A DNA stretch of 64,000 nucleotides, from positions 12,894,001 to 12,958,000 of the forward strand of contig NC_079879.1 in NCBI RefSeq assembly GCF_029227915.1, in the 5' to 3' direction. The position numbers and the translations under genes were made by a program. Source of the DNA: Hydractinia symbiolongicarpus. Its lineage: Eukaryota; Cnidaria; Hydrozoa; Anthoathecata; Hydractiniidae. The notes beneath the pieces are model-generated. The model was not told where the DNA came from. It saw only the letters and a list, made by a program, of their open reading frames with translations, and did not search any database. Of this stretch, positions 39,501 to 50,363 are shown piece after piece. Position 1 is the stretch's first letter. Every line of letters begins with the position of its first letter.

Positions 39501-40584
39501 TTTCTATTCCTCAAAAAGTAAGCGCAACATCCGGAAAGCATGATGAAGCAAATTAACAAAGAGGATCTATGAAGGAGGGCATACATGACAACAATTTTTA
39601 TACAAAAAATGATTTTCCAGCATGTCTAGCTTTATAATAACATAGTTTTTTTTTTGTTTTTAATGACTGATTACAAAAATAAAGATAAAAATGTCATTCT
39701 CCCATCGTGCATACATTTTCCCGGTGATGATTGTGATGACTTTTATGTATAATACACAAGTTTTGATACCCGTTAAATTGGTAATATGTTAGATCCTAGA
39801 CTTAAGGCTAAATATATTATGTCATAGCAATGCAGTCTTGCCAGTAAACAAAGAAATGGCTACAAAGAGAAATCACAAAATTTAGATGCTTATGTAATAC
39901 GAACAATATAAGCTACGGTCAGTGCAAATGACTGTACATAAAAGACTCCCTGTAGTTTAATAGATGAGTTTCAATGTTTACGTTTTTACGGGATTCTTGC
40001 ACATGTACAGAAAATATAAGAAAAATCGACAGGCAATAAAATGCAAACCTTAGGTGAAGAAAGTCAAATTATGGTTAAAAACTTTATGAACTGTGGCCTC
40101 TAGCATCTTCTCACTGATATATGATCTAAATCCAAACTACATGCAAGCCATATTCTAATTTCAAGATCAAAAGATACCTCTATCTGAAAATAAAATTTGG
40201 AATTGACTGGTCCACCGCTTACCGGCTGCATTATTTTGCCTGTCAATTTGTATAAGAGGTCTGGGGATTATAAACAAAATGCGTCACAATGTAAGTCGTC
40301 TATTATCTCACCTTGCTAGCTTGGGACAGACAAAACTTCAGATAAAGATCCACAATAGATTTATCAATGTCATATCTAACTTTGCAGTTAGAGATAACTT
40401 CATCTTCCCTTCTTTGTAACGAATCTGCTGCACTCCATGAGTCCATCATCCACACCGTTGTCAACTCTCCTCCATGAAAGGATGAATCAATCTTTTCTCG
40501 CTTCTCTTTCAAAATGTTGACCTGTGTGACAATGTCAAAGTCAATGTCTTTAAATCTCTGATATTCTAAACTTGCATTGTTCAT
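27569..40584 (-). CDS. VPS9-domain protein (probable Rab5-family GEF), 7 exons
   Basis: Minus-strand exons, 5' to 3': 40584-40312, 38231-38068, 36709-36346, 34778-34475, 33880-33529, 33367-32884, 27871-27569. Phases match throughout and the product is 747 aa. The start ATG at 40584 has an in-frame TAG just upstream. Exons D and E encode a VPS9 domain: an 'AALIPHVSDCIFE' helix near residue 270, 'GADEFIDVWVYVVL' spanning the D/E junction near 366, and 'ETGYYLSSLELASEYI' near 405. These match the Asp and Tyr motifs of Rab5/Rab21 exchange factors that act on endosomes. The exon D donor is GC (GCAG|GCAAGT), and only this choice gives the conserved ADE motif. No ankyrin, SH2, RCC1 or zinc-finger domain was recognised. 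Residues about 487-747 are unassigned and contain a charged cluster plus a CLTDPACLADPSCPAD run. The 5-kb last intron holds no recognised exon. Confidence 0.85.
32080..32235. repeat. Degenerate tandem repeat (AAATAACGAAG-type, ~11 bp)
   Basis: Roughly a dozen copies of AAATAACGAAG, ATAAAACGAAG and TGAAACGAAG in a row within the last intron of the VPS9 gene. The minus-strand reading frames here are just translations of the repeat. Confidence 0.85.
34797..34863. repeat. 27-bp tandem repeat, 2.5 copies
   Basis: Units 34797-34823 and 34824-34850 differ by one base (AACTAGTTG / AAGTAGTTG), with a partial third copy to 34863. It lies in the intron just upstream of VPS9 exon D. Confidence 0.9.
35985..36003. 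repeat. Poly(C) tract in VPS9 gene intron
   Basis: About 17 C residues preceded by GCCCG. It is intronic, with no apparent function. Confidence 0.9.
38870..39165 (-). mobile_element. tRNA-derived SINE
   Basis: On the minus strand the element begins GCGCCGTAGATTAGTGGTTA, giving an RNA polymerase III A-box-like TAGATTAGTGGTT. It continues to a B box GGGTTCGATTCC (about 39104-39115), the spacing of a tRNA-derived promoter. About 200 bp of tRNA-unrelated sequence follow. It sits in the first intron of the VPS9 gene in the same orientation. A diverged relative of the body may lie at about 35130-35250. Family name not recognised. Confidence 0.6.
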
Positions 40585-41632
40585 ATTCGATACCTATTTG
40601 TTTATGAAATCTAAATAAAAGCTCTATAGGTAGGTAACTAGATACATTATGGTGACAACATGTCTCACACATGCAAACAATTAAAAAAGCCAGCTATAAA
40701 AATACCCTTTCTTTTCTTTTTGTTTCAGTGACAAAATAACCACTTACAACCACATCTAAATTTTAAGATTCAAAAAGCAAATATAAGCCACTAAAGCAGT
40801 TGTAGTCAAATAAAAATGTGTAGATAGCGACAAAACAACAAATCTCAGCAGCAGCAAGACAAACATTTTCTGCAAGAAAATGTTTTATTATTGTACCAAC
40901 ATTCAGTTGGTTGACCAGCATTAAATCTTTAGGGCACGATGTTGTAAAAACAACCTTGTCCCCAGGGCTTGGCGGATTTTATATTTGGCAAAACCAGAGG
41001 ACAAGGTTGGTTGTCGAATGCTGAAGTCATCGAATGGGAATCTAACCCACTAACTTTCTTTTCAGCAATCTTTAGTCTTTTTACATTAGGGCAGAACACC
41101 TGAAAGACCTTTTTTTAGTCAGCATTTGCAGGTTGTTCTAGAAATATATGCTTTCCATCAACAGCATTAATCGTATTAGGAAAGTTCAATCTTTGGGAAA
41201 ACTTTTAAGAGTTTACCAACCATTCTTCAACTCAGTGTTTAGAGTTTTCAAATTGTGGTGTTTGCATTTCGCCAATAACGGCGTTTGAATTAGTATTTCA
41301 AGGATCTATATCATTTTTCACTTACAAACTATACACTTAACTCTCTAGTTTTAATTTTAGTTTAGTTTTTTGCCATGGCTGTGTCTCCATTAATCTGATA
41401 GGGATACAATCTCTTGCCAGGCATTCAAAGTGCAGTTTATCCATTCTTATAAATTCTAAGAATGATTTTGAATCATCTAACAGTAATTCTTGAAAGAGGT
41501 TATGGTAAATTCCTACTCACCACGTCTTTGAAGTCATGAGTTAACCCAAATATTTTTTTTCTGTTTTTTATGTTCTTCTTCCTCTTCTTTTTCTTCCTCT
41601 TCATCCTTAAGCAGTAGGGAAACTTTCGTTAT
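40585..41632. other. Intergenic region upstream of the VPS9 gene
   Basis: About 1 kb with no supported gene or RNA. It should contain the VPS9 gene promoter on the minus strand. No clear TATA box or other element was recognised. Confidence 0.5.
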
Positions 41633-41744
41633 TGTTAAGTGATAACTTACGCTATACTTACTTAACCTTGTATATACTTTTATTCTTTTAGTTAAAACAT
41701 TTTATTGATTGAAGAACTAATTAATGAAATTGCATAATTGCTCA
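41633..41744 (+). repeat. 5' LTR (112 bp)
   Basis: Matches 46196-46307 over its full length with four substitutions and no gap. It runs TG...CA. LTRs this short are unusual. No convincing tRNA primer-binding site follows it. Confidence 0.85.
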
Positions 41745-41774
41745 TGTTTTAACTAATCATCACTTAAAAGAGAC

Positions 41775-42215
41775 GTGAATATTTGTATTAATTTCGAGGT
41801 CGCTGTGACAGACCCAGTACTTGCTGCAGCACAGCTCAACCTGCATGCGTTGACTCATACACACAGCAATGTCAGCCACACTCAAGCAACAAAACAAAGA
41901 CTTCCAAAGATAGCAAGACCTGTAATTACCAACGACACTACTGGGGAAAATTGGAACACTTTTGTTAAAAAGTGGAAGTTATTTAAAAATGGAACAGACA
42001 TTCCTACAACGCAAATTACCACACATCTCTGGCAGTGTTGCGACCCTGACCTTGAAGCCGAACTCTTCAAAGACGTACGTGACATTGCTACCACTGCCGT
42101 GTTAGAACTTTTGAATTCGATTAAGAAACTTGCAGTCATTTCGATTTTGGCACTTAACCAGGATCACGGACAACCATTAGATCATTTGCAGCAAAAGTCA
42201 AAGGAAAAGCACTGA
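41775..42215 (+). pseudogene. Gypsy gag-like region
   Basis: A 146-codon frame with 'ENWNTFVKKWKLFKNGTDI', 'LWQCCDPDLEAELF' and 'LAVISILALNQDHGQ', the look of capsid-domain gag proteins from Ty3/Gypsy elements. It runs into a frameshift at about 42200. The next frame (from 42217) continues with 'DEMVKYVVISGIADEDIKKE', which belongs to the same gag protein. Supplies the particle shell in live elements; here it is broken. Confidence 0.65.
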
Positions 42216-42216
42216 C

Positions 42217-43590
42217 ATGTGCTTTCAAAAGGACTGTTCAAACTGTGACCAATCTGTCGACTACACTGACGAAATGGTAAAATATGTTGTTATCTCAGGA
42301 ATTGCTGACGAGGACATCAAAAAGGAGGTTTTTGGTATTCCTAAACTTGATGAAAGATCACTTAACGGAACAATCACCACTATCGAGAATAAAGAAATGG
42401 CATCTCGTGCAATTTCTGCTCCTGCTCATCAACTTCAAGCCAGTGCAATCAACAGTGACTCTTCATTCAAGGAGATACAGAATAAACTATTGATTAAAAC
42501 AAACTGCAAACAATGTAAGAAACTTATCCAGAAATTGAAGCTCCGTCGAAAGGGCCAAAACAAAATGTTTAAGGAATTTCATTTATGCGTAGATTGCTGG
42601 AAGAAGGAAAACATACCACAACCAAGCAAGGATACAGCAGGTGTCTTATTTGACTCCATATCAACTATTAACACCTCCGTAAACAAAATTTCATCATCAC
42701 CTGGATCCTCTGAACCACAAAAGTTGAAACCAATGGATCACTACGTCTTGAATGGAACTTACGGATGGATGATTGCCGAATCAAAACCTCAACCCACAAT
42801 CAAACTTAGGATTTATACCAACAAATCTGGCTATGATCACATGAAAATTCAAAATCGACATATAAGATCCACCAGTGTCACTTCAATCACTGACACTGGT
42901 GCACAATCTTCCCTGATGGGGATGAAATTGTTCAAGAAATGTGGATTCTACGAAAGGGACCTTGTACCTGTGAAACGTAGCATGCATGTTTCCAACGAAG
43001 AAGGCATACAAATCTTAGGTGCCGTCTTTGCTAGATTATCCGGTCCCAACAACCTCGGTCAACGCGTTGAGACAGCGGAGATGATTTACGTAACTGACTC
43101 CACTAATCTATTTTACCTCAGCCGAAGAGCAATGGAGAACCTCCAGATCATCCTAAAAGATTTCCCATCAATCAATGCCGTCACAGAAACACCAACCACA
43201 TCAGTCAGCACACTGACTACACCAGCCAGCACACCGACTACACCAGTTAGCACACCAGTTGGCACACCAGATCAATCAAACTCTACATCGGCGGCATCAA
43301 CAAATGAACCATGTAAATGTGAACCAAGGCAACACAAACCCCCTCGTCCAACCAAGCTACCTTTCGTCCAGAGTGTAGAGAATGTTCCAAAGATGAGAGA
43401 ATGGCTCCTCAGTCAATATTCGTCTTCAATGTTCAACAAATGCACCAACCAAAAGCTCCCTACAATGTCTGCTACACCCATCAAGCTGAACGTGGTCTCT
43501 GACGCAGAACCATCAGCAGTACATACTCCGGCTCCTATCTCAATCCATTGGCGTGAAAAAGTAAAAAATCAGTTGGACGAAGAGGTATGA
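42217..43590 (+). pseudogene. Gypsy gag C-terminus and aspartic protease region
   Basis: The longest open frame of the element (457 codons). Its start is gag-like ('GIADEDIKKEVFG'), followed by a cysteine-rich stretch (CKQCKKL ... CVDCWKKEN) in place of a canonical CCHC knuckle. Near residue 225 comes 'TSITDTGAQSSLMGMKLF', with the DTGA active site of a retroviral-type aspartic protease. A Thr/Ser/Pro-rich segment (about 43190-43300) is followed by linker sequence. The frame ends at TGA 43588-43590, before the reverse transcriptase. Confidence 0.7.
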
Positions 43591-43599
43591 CCTGGAGTA

Positions 43600-44215
43600 A
43601 TTAAAAAAGTTGAGCCAAACACCCCAAACACTTGGTGTTTTTGAGCTATGTGGACAAGAAAACCTGATGGAAGTCCTCGTCGGGTTGTTGATTTCCAGTC
43701 ATTAAATAAACACTGTATCAGATACACTCATCATAACGTTTCACCATTCCACCAAGCTCGGTCAATCCCACCGTGTACATACCGCACTGTAACTGATGCT
43801 TGGAATGGCTACCATTCCGTTCCAGTAGAAAGCGAAGATAGACACTATTTGACCTTCATTACTGAGTTTGGACGTTACCGTTATTGTGCTGCTCCTCAAG
43901 GATTCATCGCAAGCGGAGATTGATACACTAATCGATACGACGAGATCATTGCTGATGTTCCAAGAAAAAAAAATGCGTGGACGACACTGCTTTATGGGAC
44001 AATAATCTTGAGGAGCATTGGTGGCGCATCATAGACTATCTTGGGTTAACAGGAAGGAACGGAATCGTACTTAACCCCTCTAAATACCAATTTTCTCAAA
44101 GGAAATTAAATTTGCCGGCTTCCATGTAACTGAAAACGAAGTTTGCCCTCTAGACAAATATCTAGATTCAATCAGACAGTTTCCAACACCGAAAAACATT
44201 TGAGACATACGTTCC
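43600..44215 (+). pseudogene. Gypsy reverse transcriptase region (broken)
   Basis: The frame from 43648 has 'KPDGSPRRVVDFQSLNKH' and 'RYRYCAAPQGFIASGD', the typical Ty3/Gypsy RT fingers and palm. A TGA interrupts at 43921-43923. After a further shift the catalytic box appears as CVDD (about 43973-43984). 'GIVLNPSKYQFSQ' follows near 44070. Several stops and frame changes mean no active enzyme. Confidence 0.75.
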
Positions 44216-44218
44216 TGG

Positions 44219-44860
44219 TTGGGTCTCATTAACCAAGTCTCTCATTACAACCAGCTGTCAAGGATCATTTTACCGTTCAAGCCCCTGCTAAGCCCAAAGA
44301 CACCATTCCAATGGTCTGATGAACTACAATCCGCATTCGAACAATCTAAAATTCCCTTCATAGACTCTATCAAGGAAGGAGTCCGAATCTTCGACCCACA
44401 AAGGAAAACCTGCCTCAGCCCAGATTGGTCGAAAACAGGCATAGGATACTGGTTGTTTCAAAAGCCCTGTAAATGCGAGTCTGATAAACCAAAATACTGT
44501 CCTTACGGGTGGAAGGTGATATTAGCTGGCTCGCGTTTCCTCAAACCAGCTTGGCAGAACTATGCAGAACTATCCATTGAAGGAGAGACGCTCGCAATTG
44601 CATGGGCGCAAAATTTTTCACCATGGGTTGTGACGACCTAGTTATATTAACCGACCACCAACCACTCTCGGGCATTCTATCCGATAGGGCACTTGATGAG
44701 ATAACCAACCCAAGAATCTTTAGTCTAAAACAGAGGACCCTATCATGGCGATTCAAAATCTACCACATCCCTGGAAAGACGATTCCTGCCTCAGACGCAA
44801 CATCTCGCAAACCTGCCATCAGAAATAACAACGATGAGGATGGTATCTTTTCATTTTTCG
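44219..44860 (+). pseudogene. Gypsy RNase H region (broken)
   Basis: The 44219-44641 frame has the connection domain ('TPFQWSDELQSAFEQSK') and the RNase H start, in which 'LSPDWSKTGIGYWLFQ' replaces the usual 'xxDASxxGIG'. 'ELSIEGETLAIAWA' supplies the Glu helix. After a frameshift near 44602, 'DLVILTDHQPL' supplies the next Asp, followed by 'RTLSWRFKIYHIPGK'. Parts of two frames are needed for one domain. Confidence 0.75.
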
Positions 44861-44879
44861 ACTCGATGGAGGAAAAAAT

Positions 44880-46201
44880 TGTTGCGTCAGTCAGATCCGA
44901 CCATGACAAAATACACAGCCCATCAAGGCACGACTGGAACGACTACAAACAATCAGTCTTCTGGCCCGGAATCATCCAAAGCATCCAACTAACGAGAACC
45001 AACTGCAACACATTCAGGGAGATTGCACCCAGCCAACTCCGTCTACCAACCATCCCAACGTCACCGTTCGAAGCCATCGCCTCAGATTATTTCAAATTAC
45101 ATGATCACTGGTACCTAGTTGTTGTTGATCGATTCAGTAACTGGCCACACATTTCAAAAGTTAACATGGTCCCACAACCACCGGCGCTAAGGGTCTGATT
45201 CCTGCATTAAAACGATCCTTCAGCACATTTGGAGTTCCACAAGAATTAAGCAGTGATGGACGACCAGAACTCATTGGCAGCGAGACAGAAGACTTCCTCT
45301 GAAACGCTGGGGTGTCCATCACCTTTTATCATCAGCACACAACCCTCGCTCCAACGGTCTTGTCGAAGTTGCGGTTAAAGCAATGAAGAGATTGCTCGTA
45401 GACAATATTGCACCAAATGGAAACATCGATACAGAATTGTTCACCCAAGCCATACTTCAATTCAGGAACATCCCCCGCTGAAGTGATATTCGGCTGCACA
45501 CTCCGCGATACACTGGTCATCCGACCACCTATGCAACTACACGACCATGATTCCATTAAACCCTTCTGGAAGCGTCTTTGGAAATCCAGAGAAGATCAAC
45601 TGAGACTTTGTTCAACCAAGCAGATCGACAGACTCTCCGAGAAATCTCGCCCAATAGAACCTCTGGCAGTAGGGGACACCTGCAGAATCTAAAACCAGGT
45701 TGGATGTTACCCTCGTCAATGGCACAATTGGGCACTGTTGTGGAAGTAGCGGACAACGAACAATACATCATCAGAGTCCACGGTTCCAACCGAGTTACCC
45801 TTCGTAACCGTAAGTTCCTCAGGAGAGTCGACGCGCCTCCTTTCCAACCTTATCAACCAACACTGTCAGCACTTCGAACCATGTTCTTCCAACTACAAAA
45901 TGATATGATTGCTCCTGCGCTTACCACCACAAGAGCCAACATCGACGATACAAGTACGACCGCAGCATCTTGCAACCTAGTTAACGATCTGTCAGATATT
46001 CTTGTAGACGCTCCTCCCGATAAAGAGACATGCAAAACACCTGCAACAGCTGTTATTGGACAACCTGTAAGCGACCAACCTACGTCACTACAGTTGCAAA
46101 CTAAAATTCATCCAGTACGTGAGAAGAAGCCCCCGCAGTGGCATAAAGACTATGTGTTTAACAAACAGCACAGACACTGTGTCGGCTGGCGTTATTGTTA
46201 A
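44880..46201 (+). pseudogene. Gypsy integrase region (broken)
   Basis: Core motifs of a DDE integrase occur in order but in different frames: 'IASDYFKLHDHWYLVVVDRFS' (first Asp, about 45077-45140), 'FGVPQELSSDGRPE' (second Asp, about 45227-45270) and 'NGLVEVAVKAMKRL' (Glu, about 45350-45392). The N-terminal HHCC finger is not intact; only 'YKQSVFWPGI' remains. The C-terminal frame 45578-46201 holds an SH3-like part ('YIIRVHGSNRVTLRNRKFLRRV') and a Pro/Thr-rich tail, and ends at the 3' LTR. Confidence 0.75.
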
Positions 46202-46307
46202 GTGATAACTTACGCTATACTTACTTAACCCTGAATATACTTTTATTCTTTTAGTTAAAACATTTTATTGATTGAAGAACTAATTAATAAAATTGCATAA
46301 TTGCTAA
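46196..46307 (+). repeat. 3' LTR (112 bp)
   Basis: Partner of 41633-41744 with four substitutions. No clear polypurine tract precedes it; the last internal bases are GGCTGGCGTTAT. Confidence 0.85.
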
Positions 46308-48625
46308 GTTATGTTTTCCGCGTGTGTATTTTGTAAAAACTTTGATGCAATTTACACCATTTAACTATTGGTGGAGTGGCAGATAAAATTTTCTGCGAAA
46401 AAGCTGCAGGAAAAAAAAAAACTGCGCGTAGATGAAAAATGTTGCTCTTGTCCCCAAGACTAAAAGCAGGTAATGTGTTCTCAAAAGTAAATTCGTCAGT
46501 TTTAACAGCCTAAAAGGATATAGTTCCGGCCAATGTCGCGGTTTTCAAATCCACGAAGTGTTTTTCCGCTTGTAATGAACAATTGGAAGCACCAAAGCCG
46601 TTTAGCTCTGTTGCACAAGTTTGCCTTAGAATCAATGTTAAATGACGCATCAAAAATAACATCCAATCTGTCTGACAAAAGACAAAAAGAAGTTAATTCT
46701 AATAGTAAGCCCTCGAATACATGCCCCACCCCGTTTCCCCACTGTAAGTGCATTTTTTAATAGTCAACGTTTTCATTTATAAACCCACCTCAACATTCTT
46801 CCTCGCCCTTAAAGAGCGCTGGGAACCAGAATGACCGGCGGCACCGGGAAGATGCAAAATAAAACGTTGAAGGCGTTCTTCTCATCATTGTTTAATATCG
46901 CACAGTCAAAATTTATCAAGGGGTCAAGGGAGCATCAGTGGGAACTGAGATTTAAGCACCATTTTTCTGTAGATACACAATCTTTTGATAGATTTTCGTT
47001 TCGTAAAGTACGCGAAAATCGTTGACAAGACGACGCCACCTCAAAAATTAGGCAACAATTAAATATTATAAAACAACCGTATACTATCGTCAAATCAATG
47101 AAATTTTTGTAAAGAAAGGGCTGAGCACATATGATATTCGGCACTGTGCTGTTTTCTGTGATGTCGACGTTTAGACAGAGTATTTTGCTTTAACATTAAT
47201 ATATTGCCGCCACCGCTAGCTTTAGCGGGGATCAAACGAAGCCCGTCGCAGTAACGTTAATCCATTTTTTTTTTCAAATTGATGCTTCTTAATAAATATT
47301 GCGGCAATTCCGAAGCAGATTGCATGGGAAGAAAAAGTTGTTATCTGAATTTAATAGTCCAAAACAGTTTTCTGTATCAAAACATTATTTATAATGGGTT
47401 ATTTTGTATAACCTTTCACGTGTTGCCAAAAGTCCTAAAATATGGTGAGGGATTGTTAAAAATGCTTTTGAGGTTATCCTTTATTTACTCTGGTAATAAA
47501 CCACTTCTTTTCTTTCTTTAGTCCAGCTATTAACCATAAATCACTAGCTATAACTAGCTCGCTACAATATGAAAGAAATACGTGCTCTAATTAATTGCAT
47601 GCGCATTGTGATTATTTCGCTCCACTTTTTTATTAATGCGTCTTATCTCGTTATTTTTATTACTTCTGTCGCTTTCTTCTGTCCTGTCTGATTTAATCTT
47701 AACGTTATCTAAGTATATACCTATTAGTGGGCTCGAGAACTCGATGGGACTGCAAATTCGGTGGACCGATAGTTCACTTGGCAAAGCAGAGTGGCGCAAA
47801 CCCTAGCACATATAATATACATCTTCTTTTCTCAACATTAAATAATTTTCATCAAATTGTTTGTAAAATGTGGTTGGTTTAGCAATATTAAGATTAAGGT
47901 TTTATCTTTTTAATTAAATAGCTGCAAACTTCATTACCACGAACACACACACAAAAATAATAAAACAGATATGAACAGGTGACAATTAACTCTATTATTT
48001 GTTAATTTGCCTATCGTGAGATGTAGGTCAGGCTATTTATAGTTATGCATCGCGCCACTGTTGTAATAGGATATGAAAGTAGGACTTTATAGACAAGTCC
48101 ATGTGATGTTACATATGAAATGAAAAATCCCAAGTTCTCTTTGCTTATGTATAAGAGGGAAATATTATTTCTTTGCTTTTATTACGAATATATAGAATGA
48201 CAAAATAACTTAAAAGAGTCTAAAGATGAGTCTAAAGATACAAATTTCAGTCTTTATGTAAAAAAGTATTAAGGATAAGCGTAGTTAGCGGTCAAATTTA
48301 GAACAATTCGAACGAGCATTTAATGCAATATCATTAATTCAACATGAGTGTTTTCAATATGATAGACTTTTAGATATCATCAGAACTCTCCCAATGTAAC
48401 AGAACTTTGAATATATTCTGCGTTATTTAAACATTCATTCAATGGGAACTGTCCTCCCTGTAATATGTATTGTAAATAAGGGACTGTTTATGAGAAACAA
48501 TAGAAAGTGTTGTATTATTTTAGAAAAAAATACAAGTGCAAAATTATATATAGTGTGTGCTTATGATGCGAATGTTCTGAGTATATGAGAAGTTCCTTCT
48601 TCTTCTTTCTTCTTCTTTTAAAAAT
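46308..48625. other. Intergenic region between the Gypsy element and the EGF-like gene
   Basis: About 2.3 kb without a recognised gene. A frame at 46533-46743 ends at a good donor (CACT|GTAAGT) and might be an orphan exon, but no partner exon was found. The frame at 46831-47025 resembles nothing known. The rest is AT-rich with no clear repeat. Confidence 0.4.
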
Positions 48626-50003
48626 TTAAACAGTAATTTTCCGTCCAGCGCGTGCCAATCTTTCAATGTAATTTGGTCGAAGACATAATTGATTTCTAAA
48701 ATACAAGGACAGTATTGTCAAAATCTTGAATTACATTCTTGAACTTAACGCAGTCAATGTTGGGGTTCTTTATTAATAGCTTAAAAAGAAGTTTTAAATC
48801 TAGGAAATACTCACAGGTTGTCAGATGTATAAGGACAGTACACATTGCAATAGTCTGCAACAATCATATTTTCGCCATTGTCAGAGCTGTAATGACTAGC
48901 ATTTGGTCCAGTCCAACCAGTGCAACATTTGCATCTACCATCGGAAAGACAGACACCTTCACTATTGGAGCACTTAGGATCGCATGGTGGCACAACTTCT
49001 GGAATTTTTTTGCACTCAGGATTACTAAAATATAAATATTTGCATTTTTTAAATAAAAACAGACCATTCAAAGTAATTAAACTTTTAACCGGATTGATAT
49101 GCTCTACTTACGCTACGCCTGTTCCAAGGAATTGACATTCTTTGTCACAATAATCTGCAACGTATCGATCAAGTGCACTGTTATAACTTCCATAAGGTCC
49201 AGACCAACCACGACAGCACTCACATTTACCAGTCTTTGTATTGCATTTCCCATGTGAGCTTGCACAGCGTACATCGCATTTTTTCATGACACAAGTTTCG
49301 TTTCTGTAACAACAAAGTGATAATAAATTGGTTTTAATTTTCAAAAAGTTAGTCCTAACTGTGAAAACAATATTTGCGAGAAGACACTTCAATTTCAAAG
49401 AGCGTACTTAAAGTACAACCGTTGACTTAGATATGTCGAATATATTAATTTTTCTGAAGAACAGCAAATTGTATTAGTCTTCAATATAAATCAAATTTAA
49501 GATTGTAGGCGCGATTTCTTTTTTTTCAAATCCTAACTTTTAAAAAAAATCTTAAAATAGTATATCTGCTTTGAAACCTAAGTACGCGTATGATTATCAG
49601 TTGATATATTTCTGTAATACAAATAACGTCAATGCTGGTTGCAATACCTGACATGATGTGTATAATGACAAGGAGTCAAGCAATTATCAGCTCTGATTCT
49701 ATTGATTCCTTCAGGATCATTTGTATTAGGTACCCATTGTGCATTTGGTCCTGTCCATCCATATTGACAGAAGCACTTAGGCTTTGAACCAGGTTCTCTA
49801 ATGGTAAAGCCACCAGGAAAGCATGATTGATCACCAGTGTAAGTGCATTCCAAATTGGATTTTTCACAAGGTCCACTTTCATCATTCTCCCCATGGTATG
49901 TGTTCTTTATGTCTACCTTGTGAAATTCATCTTTGAAGTTATATCTACTGCTTACACCAGTTGCAACCAGGAATAAGACAAAAATGTTTATGATTGACTC
50001 CAT
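48626..50003 (-). CDS. Secreted protein with three EGF-like modules, 4 exons
   Basis: Minus-strand exons 50003-49648, 49303-49112, 49024-48815 and 48695-48626 join in frame to 275 aa. All introns are phase 2. An N-terminal signal peptide of about 19 residues (IINIFVLFLVATGVSS) is visible. Exons 1-3 each encode one cysteine module built as C-x3-C ... G-x-C ... CxC(C/Q)xGWxGP ... (V/R)AD(Y/N)C-x3-C, an EGF-like layout, with the CC pair in modules 2 and 3. The last exon encodes a short basic tail (NYIERLARAGRKITV). It is probably extracellular or secreted. The exact family is not recognised. A paralogue with the same exon lengths lies at 63236-63899. Confidence 0.82.
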
Positions 50004-50048
50004 CTTGCTACTTGTTAGCTTAGTTGTCGCTATTAAGGTTAAGATCTG

Positions 50049-50056
50049 TATTTATA
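50049..50056 (-). promoter_or_regulatory. TATA box of the EGF-like gene
   Basis: GGGGTATAAATAC on the minus strand, 46-53 bp upstream of the start codon at 50003. It implies a transcription start near 50020-50028 and a very short 5' UTR. Confidence 0.65.
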
Positions 50057-50363
50057 CCCCTTTTTTACAACTTATGTAGGGGTCACAGACCCGCACAAAT
50101 TGGCAAAAGTATTTAAAGAACGTCTGGACCTCCTCAATTTGAACTTTTAAGCTTCTGCTTTCTCAGAAAGTAAAAAATTATCAATGTTCCGAAAACAATT
50201 AACAATTCATGGCTCCAGTTAATTACTAGTTGCTTCTGTTTTGATGATTATCGTTTTCAACTTCTATTTCACATTAGCAATTGCTTATTGTCCTGGAGTT
50301 GACATTCGCGCCGCCTTTGAAATCTTAAAAAAGTTTTACGAAAAAAAAGTCTGATCGTCTGAT

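Larger units (their letters stand above)
41633..46307 (+). mobile_element. Ty3/Gypsy LTR retrotransposon, decayed, with 112-bp LTRs
   Basis: Two 112-bp direct repeats (41633-41744 and 46196-46307) begin TGTTAAGTGATAACTTACGC and differ at only four positions. Between them, in order, come gag, protease, reverse transcriptase, RNase H and integrase segments, the Ty3/Gypsy order. GTTAT occurs immediately outside both LTRs (41628-41632 and 46308-46312), consistent with a 5-bp target duplication. The 5' LTR ends in CA and the 3' LTR in AA. The frame is broken many times. High LTR identity alongside a heavily broken pol is notable. Confidence 0.88.
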
